This document shows, one piece after another, positions 37,901 through 49,148 of a stretch of DNA of 64,000 bases (positions are counted from its first letter, which is position 1; each line of letters starts with the position of its first letter). A program made the position numbers and the translations under genes. Under the pieces are notes generated by a model that did not search any database, was not told where the DNA came from, and saw only the letters and a program-made list of their open reading frames with translations. The stretch is from Ciborinia camelliae (taxonomy: Eukaryota > Ascomycota > Leotiomycetes > Helotiales > Sclerotiniaceae), in contig JANPYM010000009.1 in assembly GCA_025890175.1 (NCBI GenBank), positions 2,224,250-2,288,249 on the forward strand, written 5' to 3'.

Positions 37901-39897
37901 TTTATTATCAATTTATATAATTATAATCTTTAAATTAAATTTTTTCTTAATTATCTGGAATAAATCCATTAATATTAAAATTATAATTATAACTTTTTTA
38001 TATAAAATACTATATTAAATTTAATTAATTTAAATTATATTATTAATAATAATAATAAAATATTAATTTTTAATTAAAAAAATTAATTATATTTCAAAAA
38101 AATTATAATAAATTTAATAAAATTTAATAAATATACAAATAACCATATATTTATTAAAATATTTTTTTATTTATCCCATAAAATAAAGCTTATAAATTTT
38201 TTATCCCTTTATCTTAATTTTATTATTAAATTTAAAATTAATTATATGTTTTTTAAATCAATTTGATTAATTATAATTTAAATATCCAAAATATTTATAA
38301 ACAAATTTTATAAATATTTTATTTAAATCCATATTTTTATTATATATAATTAAAACAAATTATTAAAGAATATATAAGCCCTTTAACCTTTTAATAACAA
38401 AATATAATTAACCAAATTTTTAATACAATATAAAATTATTTTTAAATATAATCTTATAATTAAAATTTATAAATAAACTAATAAAAATAAATTAAATAAA
38501 ACTAAATTTAGATATAAATTATATATCAAATAATATTATTGTTTTGATTTTAATTTTTTTAAAAATAATATTTTTAATAAAAAAATTGTTAACAATCTTT
38601 ATATTTTTAAAATTTAATTAATATTAAATATACTCCAAATTATTAATTTGTTCAATAAAATATTAGAAAATATTAAAATCAAATATTTATTTAATTAAAT
38701 TAATTATATATATAATTAAATCAAAATAAATAATATTATTATATTAATTATTAATAAAATTAATTTTAATATCCTCATCTTTATCTTTATCCTTTTTATT
38801 AATAAAACCTTTTTTATTATTTTTAATATTTTTTTAAACTTTTATTAAAATATAATAATCTTTTTAATAATATTTTATTTTTAAATAAAAGAGATATTGA
38901 TTTTTAATAATCTTATTAATATTATTTTCAAAATCATTATTACCCCTATCTCGATTGCCCCATCCAAAACTATTACAATTATTATAACCTCGGAATTTAT
39001 TATATTATCCTCCTCTACCATATCTATACTGTAAACCTTAATTATTGATAATATTTATTGTTACTACTATAATTAATTTCTCCGCTACTATAAAAATAAC
39101 TATAATATTCTAAAAAAAAAAATCAAAATTGAAAACAAATATTTTGGCCTATTATCATTCAAATAATTTAAAAATCTTAATCAAAAATTATTAAAAGATT
39201 TTTTTGTTATTAATAACTTAAATATTAAAAAAAACTTATTATTAAAAATAATAAAATTATTTAAAAAATTAATAAAATAATTAAATTTTGAAATTAAATT
39301 TGATATAATAAAATTGCTTTTTAATTTTTATAATAAATTATAAATATACTAAATTATCGTTTTTTTTTAATATTTCCTATATATTAATAATATTAAAATT
39401 TTAAATAAAAAATATTAATATTAAATAATATATATTATTAATATTAAAATTTAAAATTAATAAAATATAATTATAATACTTTTTATAATTATTAAATAAA
39501 TTTTTATTATTTAAAATATTTAATTTTTTTTAATACTTTTCATAATATTAATAATTTTAGTAAAAATTAATATTAAAAAAATTGAATCTTTAAATTCGCC
39601 CCAATTATTACTTTTAAATATAATTATTTTTCTTTATTTTATAATAATAATAAAAAAAATTAGAGGAGGTTACACTTATGCTTAACATAATTGTTAATAG
39701 AATATAATTATATGGATCTTATAATTTATTAAATATATAATATATATATTATATATATAAATTAAAACTATATATAAAAATTGTAAAATAAATAAAGAAT
39801 ACTATATAATAAAGGAAGCTAAGCTATTTTAGGTAGTGGGATAGACCTCGGTCATCCATACTATAGTGAATATGGTATAGTGATATGATCTTCAACA
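34976..39897 (-). mobile_element. Complete Ty1/copia element (4.9 kb), RIP-inactivated, nested in LINE copy B
   Basis: Two 171-bp LTRs (34976-35146 and 39727-39897) and a perfect 5-bp target duplication AATAT (34971-34975, 39898-39902) define the whole element. Coding direction is minus: next to the left (3') LTR the polypurine tract has become a T-run on the plus strand, followed by a decayed RNase H/RT tail parallel to 2675-2960. Near the 5' end the minus strand still reads RGYNNCNSFGWGNRDRG (about 38945-39010), a Gly/Asn/Arg-rich stretch like the end of copia gag. A solo LTR (36155-36342) has since inserted. All frames carry many stops. Confidence 0.78.
36155..36342 (-). mobile_element. 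Solo LTR (TGTCACGCC...GTATGACA) inside the copia element
   Basis: 188 bp with TGTCA/TGACA termini and a perfect 5-bp target duplication GATAT (36150-36154 and 36343-36347). It is the inverted, nearly identical partner of 27495-27684. It shows little AT conversion compared with the element it sits in, so it inserted later or escaped RIP because of its short length. Confidence 0.82.
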
Positions 39898-41493
39898 AAT
39901 ATAACAAATTATTTTTTGAATAATCTTTTTTAAAAATATTAATATTTTTTTTAAAAATATGATTTTTAAAAAAGTTAAATTCAAATTTGTATTTTGTATT
40001 TGTATAATTAATATATTATATTTTTTTATTTAATATATTATTTTTTTTATAATTATTAAAAATTATAATATTAATATTAAATAAATATTTAAAATTAAAA
40101 TATAAAAGTTTTTATATTTTTTTTTTGAAATTTTAAAATTTATATTTAGATTTTTTTATTTTATTTATAAATATTAAATAAACTTTATTAACAAAATAAA
40201 TAAAAAAACTATTTTAATAATATTTAAAACATAATAAATTATTTTATCCTCAAACAAAATTATAATTTTTTTAGATAACTTAAAATAATATATAAATAAA
40301 AATAAATATATAAAATATAATTATATTATATATTAAAATCGAAAACAAATAATTTATAATTTAAAATCTATTAATTTTATTTTATATATCTTTAATAATA
40401 AAATTATTAAAATATAATAAAAATTTTAATGTATAATTTGAATATCTTTAAATATCAATTCGAAATATATCTAATTATATATAAATAATATATTGATTAT
40501 TTAATATTTTAAAAAAACTACTTCGGAATTATTTTAATAAATCTTTTATATTATATAAAACATAATACAAATTTATAATATTTAAATATAATAATTATTA
40601 AAATATATAAATATTAAAAAAAACAAAATAATTAATAAATTTGTTAATAATAAAGTTTTTTTAAATATTTAAAATATTAATTTTGATTTTAAATTTATTA
40701 TTAATAATTTTAAAACCATTTTCCAAGATTTTCGAAACAATATTTAATAAATATAATAAACAAAACATAATACTATATTATATTTAAATTATTATAAATA
40801 AAATTTAAATTATAAAATCAAATTATTTCCAAAACTCAATTTATTTTATTAATATTTCTATAAACTATTAACTATTAAATTCTTTTATAAAAATTATATA
40901 TAATATTATAAAAAATTTAAATATAAAAATATTAATTTTAAATATATATACAAACAAAATAAATTTTTTCTTTATATTATTTATTATTTCAAAATATAAT
41001 AACTTTTTAATAAATAATTAATATATTTATATATTCCCCCAATTAATTCAATTAAAAAACTATACTATCTATTTAATTTAATAAACAAATTTTTAAAATT
41101 TTTTAATTTTTTAATTATTATTAAATTTTATACTAATATTTATTTTTATTAAAAAAACATATATCTTTATAAAAATATATACTTCGATTTTTTTAGTTTT
41201 TTTATTAACTAGATTTATTATTAATTCTCTTTTTTTCTTTTCTTTTTTCTTTTCTTTTATTAACTCTAAAATAATTTAAAAAAACGTTATATTAGTATTT
41301 AAATTAGAGTTTTTAAAATCATACCTTTCAAATCTAACTTTAAAAATATATATATTCACTTTAAATAAAATAAAAGAATTATAATCAAATAACCCTAATA
41401 AAATCTATTATAAATTAAAAATGCTTTCTGGAATAACCACTAGCATAAATTCCTTAGCTTAGCACGTCTCTATACCCTTCGGAAGATCCAGGG

Positions 41494-41512
41494 CGCAGGC
41501 CCTAAGCCTGCG
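41494..41512 (+). other. 3' stem-loop of LINE copy B
   Basis: CGCAGGC, loop CCTAA, GCCTGCG: the same 7-bp hairpin as in copy A, located shortly before the (TAC)n tail and inside a RIP-free GC-rich segment (about 41473-41528). Confidence 0.6.
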
Positions 41513-41548
41513 TCCGCCAGACGAAAATTAATACTACTACTACTACTA

Positions 41549-41628
41549 CTACCTACTTTACAGTTCCTGTACATAGCTTTAGCCTACACACATAATATAA
41601 TATACTACACGTTCAATAATATTAGGTA
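41549..41628 (+). mobile_element. Copia LTR fragment (target of LINE copy B)
   Basis: CTACCTACTTTACAGTTCC through CACGTTCAATA is the right-hand part of a plus-oriented copia LTR. The LINE inserted into it, duplicating the first 16 bp. Confidence 0.7.
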
Positions 41629-41700
41629 AAATCGAAACTACGGGCTTGATCCGGAATGTGCAAGATTTTAGCTTGGATTATATGCTTAGCATAAAAGAAG

Positions 41701-42010
41701 TGTTGGAAATATATATAATGCTAAGCAGAGTGGCTTAGTATAACTATTTTTCCACAATATTATTTTTTCTAATACAAAATCGAATAGAAAATCGACCTTT
41801 TTTGATTAGGCGATTTGAATTCTAAAAGAATCGCGTATGATTCGAATAATAGTACTAAGCATATGTTCGCTTAGCTTCGCTTAGATCGTAGTACTGTACC
41901 CGCATATTTAATTATACATGGTATAATTAATTATTCAATTAATTAAATAAATAAATTAAATAAATAATTAAGAGACGGATAGATATCAGATACTCAATTA
42001 AAATACAACA
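41701..42010. mobile_element. Possible LTR of another family (TGTTGGAAAT...ACAACA)
   Basis: A normal-composition segment starting TGTTGGAAATATATATAATG, with several repeats of GCTTAGC/GCTAAGC, and ending in AATACAACA. Terminal TGTTG/CAACA symmetry suggests an LTR, but no matching 5-bp flanks were found. Confidence 0.4.
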
Positions 42011-42097
42011 AGTTGTTTAATTCTTTTATATAAATTTTGGTATGTTTTTATAAATAAACGAATAAATAAACTTACAGGTATATGTGTTACGTGGCTG

Positions 42098-42215
42098 GGT
42101 AGCACTAGTCTATAGTATATAGTATGTTAGCTTCTAGATACTAATCTAGAATTATACCTTTTTAGGTCAGTTGGCGTAGTGGTAAAGCTAACGACTTCAT
42201 GTCGTCACAATATGT
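42098..42215 (+). repeat. Dispersed repeat with tRNA-like A box (less mutated copy)
   Basis: Homologous to 13145-13258. CAGTTGGCGTAGTGGTAAAG resembles a tRNA D-arm/A box, and ACGACTTCATGTCGT can form an anticodon-arm-like hairpin with CAT in the loop. The downstream TAGGATCCCTG is only a poor B-box match. Possible SINE head or tRNA-derived sequence. Confidence 0.4.
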
Positions 42216-43178
42216 AGGATCCCTGTATAGTATTCGTACTGTACCTCTGCTGGATACGGTGTTCGGCATATATCTAAATCCCGGTACGATATTAGGATTC
42301 TAAACGGTATTAGGATTTTAAACAATATTGAAGTTGTATTTAAATTATATTAGGGATTTTGAATTTTTGTAATTATAGTTTATAAAATGTTTTAATCTTT
42401 ATAATTATGAATTATATAGTTTATTATAATAAAATGAATTTTTAGAATTTAAAAATAAAATTAAATCAAATAAAATTAAATGAAGTTAGTATTTAAAAAT
42501 CAGATTAATATTTTAAAATAAAGTTAATATAAAAAAATTAAAAAAATTAATAATTTAGTATATTATTTTTAAATCAAATTAATTAATAATATAAAAATTT
42601 CTAATCTTTTTATTTTTTAAATTTAATATTTAATATAAATTATAATAATTTTTAAAATGAAATTATATTTTATATTAATTTATATAAATATTTATTATAT
42701 TTAATTATTTGAATAAAATATTTTAAATAAAATTTAAAAAATTAAGATTTTTTTTTTAAATAAAAAATAATTATTTTATAATATTTTTTTAATTTTTGAT
42801 ATTAAATAAATTATATTTTAGATTTTTTGTATATTAAATAAATTATATTTTAGATTTTTTGTATATTATAAAATTATTTTAATTTTTATTAATAATTAAA
42901 TTTCAAAATTATTATATTTTATATTTTATATTTTAATTATCATAATAAAAATATAAGTTTTATAAATATAAAAAAAAATATTCAATTTATACTAGTAATT
43001 TATTTATATAAATATATAGATTTTTAAAAAATATTAAAAAATTAATAATTTTTTTTAAATTATTTTATATTAATAATATTATTTAAAGATTTTAATATTG
43101 TTTATAAGGTTTTAATATCATTTATAAAGTTTTAATATTATTTGTGAAGTTTTAATATTATTTGTAAAGTTTTAATAT
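42216..43178. other. AT-rich spacer with short tandem units
   Basis: Decayed AT-rich DNA with no frame. Just before the next LTR there are several imperfect copies of a 20-22-bp unit (GTTTTAATATTATTTGTAAA type, about 43090-43178). Confidence 0.4.
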
Positions 43179-43372
43179 TATTGAACGTGTAGTATATGTA
43201 TTGTGTGTGTAGACTAAAGCTATATACAAAAACTGTGAAGTAGGTAGAGTAGGTATTGTAAAAAAAAGCTAAGCTACTTTAGAAAATGGGGTAGACCTTG
43301 GTGACCTCGGTTATCCATACTACTATAGTGAATACTATGGTATAGTGATGTGATCTTCAACAAATATTATTT
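43179..43372 (-). mobile_element. Solo copia LTR with target duplication
   Basis: 194 bp, weakly mutated, flanked by AATAT on both sides (43174-43178, 43373-43377). It has inserted into the short tandem units of the preceding spacer, which resume after it. Same orientation and family as 10101-10285. Confidence 0.8.
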
Positions 43373-43625
43373 ATAAGGTTTTAGTATTGTTTGCATATTA
43401 TATCGATTTTTTAGTATAATTTTAATATGTATGTTAAAATATTAAAATTGTATTAATATTTAAATAAAGATATTAAAATTCTAAAACGATATTGAAATTA
43501 ATTAATAGTATTAATATGGTTCAAATATTATATAATAATATTAGTATTGTACTAGTATTGTACTTTAAGTTTATTTGGGCTGTTGAGGTTTAATGCAAAC
43601 AGAGTCAGCTGGTTTTTCAATTTTA
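43373..43625. other. Right edge of the AT-rich block before PKS homology resumes
   Basis: AT-rich up to about 43560, then mixed composition. The exact junction with the PKS sequence is not resolved; ketosynthase-like coding is certain from about 43660 and possible from 43626. Confidence 0.4.
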
Positions 43626-46600
43626 CAGGTAGCAGCGCAAATATTGACACATTAAAGCCCTATTGGTCCTTGAAAAGGGCATCATTCCACCGAATACCAA
43701 CCTCGAAAAAGAGATTGACACCGAATTCTTACGGATTAAGGTAATGTCAAATTTTCGTATTCAAAATTCAGCAATTAACCATGATTTTAGCTTCCTATTG
43801 AACCTACCCCCTGGCCCAAGAAAGGTCTCCACCGAGCATCCGTTAACTCCTTTGGAAATTCCGGAAAAAATGCCGGAAGTTGCTCGCGATTGCCTGAAAT
43901 GAGCCCAGTTTTAGAATGTTTTGGATGAAGTTTTCCACTTTTTGGAAGAAACCGGGCTTGCTGGACATCATATCACTGCCCAAGAACCTCCAGAAATATC
44001 GGAAGTACAAAATCCTCTGCAAAATAAAATATTGTGTACCTCCGAAACTTTGGAACAAGCAGAGCTTATGCCTAAAATCATGATCTTGTCCTCGTTCGAC
44101 CAGGCGGGTATAAAACGAGAAGCAAAAGAATATGGTTCTTATTTCTCGAACCTTGCTCTTAGTCCCAACCGTTGGCAAACCTACCTCGATGATCTTGCAT
44201 TCACATCCTCATTCCGGAGAACCTCTCTACCATGAGCATCATTCGCTGTAATTAACTCTTTATTTGATCTACCTAACATTGAGAAAATGGTCTTACTTGC
44301 TGCAAGATCGACCAAAGATCCCCGGCTGGGCTTCATATTTACTGAACAAGGTGCACAGTGGACAGGTATGTGTTGCGAATTATTGAAATTCCCTGTGTTT
44401 CAACGAAGCCTGTCGGAATCACAGAAATTGTTGTTCAATCTCGGTTGCCCCTGGCAGTTATGCGAAGAGATATCTAGGGAAAGGGACTCCCAAATCAACC
44501 GACCGGGGTTTTTTCGACCTACATGTACTGAAATCCAAATGGCTCTTGTCGATCTCCTTCGTGATTTTGATATTCACCCTACCACTGAAATTGGGCATTC
44601 CTCCGGAGAAATTGCAGCTGTCTATAGTATTGGAGCTATTTCGGCGATGCTTTGAAACTGGCCTATTATAGGGGCATCTTGGCTAACTCTCTAGAAATAT
44701 CAAAACAAGCGAAGGGTGGAATGATGTCCGTCAGATTATTGAAGGACCAAATTGTGCCATATCTGAAGGATGTTTCGAAGCAGTGCGGTAGCTATGGATT
44801 GACAGTCGCCTGTATCAACAGCTCCAATAATGTGACGGTTTCCGAAGATGTAGATCAAATTTCTGTTCTCAAAGATCGTCTGGCTTCCGATAGTGTATTC
44901 ACACGAAAGCTACTTGTCGATGTCGCTTACCACTCGCCGCACATGAAGACCATAGCAGATGATTACTCTGCGATAATCAAGGACATCGAACATGGGGACG
45001 CGCCTCCAGGAAAAATAACTATGATCTCTTCAGTGACAGGGAAAACCGTGTCTAACGAGACCTTATCATCTCCAGATTATTGGGTTTTGAACTTGATTTC
45101 CCCAGTTCAATTTGTTGATGCAGTGCAGAACCTCCTTTCTAAGTCAGGACAGAAAGTCCGCAGAAAACTTGATCTTAGCCACCGCAGTTACTTTACGTCA
45201 GTATGTTAGTAGAGGTTGGACCTCATTCGGCACTACAAGGGCCAATTAATAGCATCTTGAATGATGCGCGAGGAACGACAGGGATGAGTTATATTTCCGT
45301 CTTAGTAAGGAACAACTCAGCAATGAATTCATTGCTGAATGCCGTGGGCCAAATGAAATGTCTGGGATATCCTGTGAACATGAGACAAACCAACCATTCA
45401 CATTTCAACAATCACAAGCAGCCAATAGCATTGCCCAATTTACCAGAATATGCGTTTGACCACTCAAAACAATACTGGTTCGAGTCTAGACTTAGTGCTA
45501 GGTATCGTCTTCATCATCAGGGAAAGCTGGACCTTTTGGGCAAGCCGGTCCCGGATTGGAATTCCATGGAACCAAAATGGCGCAACATATTGCGTCTTTC
45601 TGAAATGCCTTGGATGGAAGATCATGTTATCAACGGCTCAATGATCTATCCAGGAGCTGGTATGGTTGTCATGGCAATTGAGGCCGCAAACCAACTGTCC
45701 GACGGAAACGTGGCTGGGTTTGAGCTCAAGGAAGTTTCATTCATCAAGCCTCCCAATATCTCTGATGTTTCTAGTGGTATTGAGACCCAACTATCTTTAA
45801 GATTGACTCAAGGCACATCCAAAACGTTATCTGGATGGACCGAGTTCAGATTATTCACTTATGAACAAGATTTGTGGCAAGAATGTTGTCATGGCTTTAT
45901 CCGAGTTGAATATGAGTCGGACATCAACGAAGTCAGTTCGGGACGAGAAGATATTGACGAGCTCAAGGATCATTGTGAAAGGTACGATTCAATGGCCCAA
46001 TCTTGTCAAAATATTTTGGACCCCAAAGTCTTTTATGGGATGCTGGGCCAGAATGGTCTTGGATTTGGCCCTTCGTTTCACCGTGTAACGAGCGGAGCCT
46101 ACGGGAACCAAAACCAAGTCAAAGGGACTATTAAGTTGTATGAGTGGCCCGAAAGAGAACATCCTCAGGCTCATGTAATTCATTCTATTTCCCTAGATGC
46201 AATCTTTCATCTCGCGATAGCAGGTCACTGGGACAAGGGGCATACCCACTATGGTCCCAACCTTTTTTGAAAAAGTTATTTGTCTCCAAAAATGGTCTCC
46301 AGTTCTCCGAGAACAACAATGTGCATGAATCTGCATGGACTATCGCAGAGGACAGTCTAGCGGTTCGCTTTGGTGTATTCTCCCTTAATTCTTCGAGACA
46401 CAAAATTTTAGTACAGTTTGAAGACCTAAAATTGACAAGGATTGGAGAATTAATGGACGATTCCAACAGCTCCATGATATCTCAGCCCCAGCTGAGAGCC
46501 TATAACTTGGATTACCGACCCGATCCGGAGCTCTTAAGTGATAAGGAAATTTGGGAATACTGCCAGCAGAGCCTTTATGCCAGTCAAACCCCCTTCGACC

Positions 46601-48720
46601 ACTATATTGATATGCTCGGCCATAAGAATTCAAATCTTAATATTTTAGAGATAAGTGACGAGGGAGAAGGACCAACTTCTGTCATTTTGAGAACTCTCTC
46701 GGTGTACGATGACAAGGCAGAATATCACCTTCATACCGGATATAGCTCTTATTGCTTCGCAGCTGACATTCAGTCTGTCTTGGATAGAGCCAAGAATGAT
46801 CTGGAAAACTATCCTCGTCTGACTTTTAATAAACACTTGGATATGGAAGAAGATCCACTCAGACAGGGATTTGAAGCAGGAACTTATGATGTCATTCTAG
46901 CTCCGATGAAGTTGCTTGTAAATGAAGCTCTTATCCATCGGACAAGAAAAATGCTCAAGCCAGTTGGTCAATTGATGCTTTATGAGCGGTGCAAATCTGA
47001 TTGCAATGGGGAGCAACTTATGAGCGATGTAAATTTCAATCAATTCTCGAAGACTGGCTGCAAATGTGGAGGATTGAAACTTTCTGCATCCAATGGAGTT
47101 TACATCCAGGTGGATAGATCGATTCCGAAGCCTTCCATTGCGGCGAACACGAAAACCATTTGTATCATCTCAGATCCTGAATCAAGCCTACAGACCGAGT
47201 CCACGAATACATTGGCAAGCCTACTACAATCTCAAGGTCTGGACAATGTTATCCAGGCAACCTTATTTGAAGCACAAGAGATGGGCCGGCTTGAAAATAC
47301 TGTCTTCGTTATACTGGTAGAGTTGAACAACCACTTCTTATACTCTCTATCACAGGAGAACTACTACTTACTGAAATTTTTTCTCATTTCTGCGCCAAGT
47401 ATCCTTTGGGTTAATTCCTACGGAGGCTCAACTACTGGCGACCCAGTACGCCCTAATACAAGGTCTGGCGCGTGTTCTCCGTGACGAGTACGATGACCAT
47501 CGCCTGACCATCGCATCTTTCAAGTATCAGGATGTCTTGTCTGATCTGCAGCTTCGAAAATTGATTCAATTTCTGATACGCAATCATTTCGATGTAACTG
47601 AAAAAAGCACCTCAAATAGAGATATGGAATATGTTGAGATCGGGGGATACTAAGTATTCAGAGGATATTTCCAGATGAACACTTGACGCGTCACCTACAG
47701 ATGAAACCCCAACAATCCCGCATGAGCCCTTTTCAAAACTCACCACCGCTTAAGATGATTATGGAATCACCAGGGCTTCTCGACAGTTTTCGCTTTGTGG
47801 AAGACAAGGGCGTCTCTCGATCGCTTGCAGACGATGAAGTTGAATTGCAGACGCAGGCCATTGGTATGAACTTGAAAGACTGCTTGATTGCTCTTGGCCA
47901 GATACCAAATGGAAAGCTGGGTCAGGAATGTGCCGGGATCGTTACTCGCACGGGCTCCAATACCAAATTTTTACGAGGTGATCGTATAATACTGATCGCA
48001 TATGAGGGCTCCCGAACGTTTGCAAGAGGAAAAGCCAACAGTGCCTCCAAGATACCACATGACATGACTTTTACCACGGCTGCAGGACTTCCAGCACAAT
48101 TTGGGACGGCATGGGGTGTTATTCATAGAGTAGCTCGCCTTCAGAGTCACAAAAATATATTGATCCACACAGCTGCTGGGGGCACAGGACAAGCCGCGAC
48201 TCAAGTAGCAAAGTTAATTGGTGCCACTATTTTTGCAACAGTTGGATCTCAAAGTAAAAATAAAATTTTGGTTGAAGAATATCAGCTACCAGAAGAGCAC
48301 ATTTTCTATAGTCGAGATGTGAGTTTCGCAAAGGGAATCAAACGACTGACAGATGGTCGAGGTGTTGATGTGGTGCTTAATTCTTTGGTTGGCGATAGTC
48401 TGATGGCCTCTTGGGAGTGTATCGCTCCTTTTGGCCGCTTTGTGGAAATTGTCAAGAAGGACATTATGGCCAACTCTAATTTGCCCATGTCTTTATTCGC
48501 AAAGAACGCATCCTTTACTGGGTTTGATGGGAACCTCTGGGAACAACGCAGTAACGACTTCGAACTACTGATAAACATGTTCAAAAACAACACGCTACAT
48601 TTGCCCCGACCTTTCATCATCCACAACCTATCTCAAGTTGAAGAGGTATTCAACATTGTAAAAGATGGTAAGTTTGCTGGAAAGATTGTTCTAGAAGTCA
48701 CGCCAGATACTTGCGTCCCG

Positions 48721-48773
48721 GTAAGACAGCCTCGAGAACTCCCAAAATACCAAGCTAATTCATTGATTTATAG
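48721..48773 (+). other. Conserved intron between ER and KR of the PKS
   Basis: GTAAGA donor, GCTAAT branch-like site and TAG acceptor, 53 nt, phase 0. Splicing brings the ER end into frame with the KR start (DPNATYVLAGGFGG). Its good splice sites argue that the distal PKS part has decayed little. Confidence 0.75.
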
Positions 48774-49106
48774 ACCATACTCAAATCTAGAGCAGCCTTC
48801 CAACTGGATCCCAATGCGACCTATGTACTTGCCGGGGGTTTTGGAGGTATAGGCCGTGCAACCTCTCGATGGATGGTTAGCCGTGGTGCTAAAAACTTAA
48901 TTCTGCTTTCAAGATCCGGTCCACGAACAGATGCCGCCTATGAGCTACTTGAAGAACTCCTAGGTCAAGGCATTCGAGTCGAAACGCCGGCTTGCGACAT
49001 CACGAAAACCTACTTGGTGCATACAATCATCGGATCATTGTCGGCAATGATGCCGCCCATTAAAGGATGCATCCAGGCCTCGCTTATCGCAAATGTTTTT
49101 TCCAAA

Positions 49107-49148
49107 GTGACTCTGACTATGATGGCACTTACTGATTTTTTCTTTTAG
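49107..49148 (+). other. Probable 42-nt intron inside KR
   Basis: Begins GTGACT and ends TTTTAG. It contains an in-frame stop, and removal keeps frame between ANVFSK and DGLFRDM, which adjoin in ketoreductases. The donor is weak and the length short, so confidence is moderate. Confidence 0.55.

Larger units (their letters stand above)
30495..41548 (+). mobile_element. LINE-like non-LTR retrotransposon copy B, interrupted by a copia element
   Basis: Plus-strand counterpart of 1000-9583. It is flanked by a 16-bp direct repeat CTACCTACTTTACAGT (30479-30494 and 41549-41564, partly merging with the tail) derived from a copia LTR target. It ends with a GC-rich segment with a 7-bp stem-loop (41494-41512) and a (TAC)n tail. 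Removing the 4922-bp copia insertion and its 5-bp duplication leaves about 6.13 kb, a usual size for fungal Tad-type LINEs. RIP has left no readable ORF, so the class assignment depends on the tail, the hairpin and the long target duplications. Confidence 0.78.

Noticed and set aside
1000..41548. One giant inverted repeat with 8-10-kb arms
   Set aside because: Each arm has its own, different target-site duplication (14 bp and 16 bp), so they are two independent insertions of one LINE family in opposite orientations.
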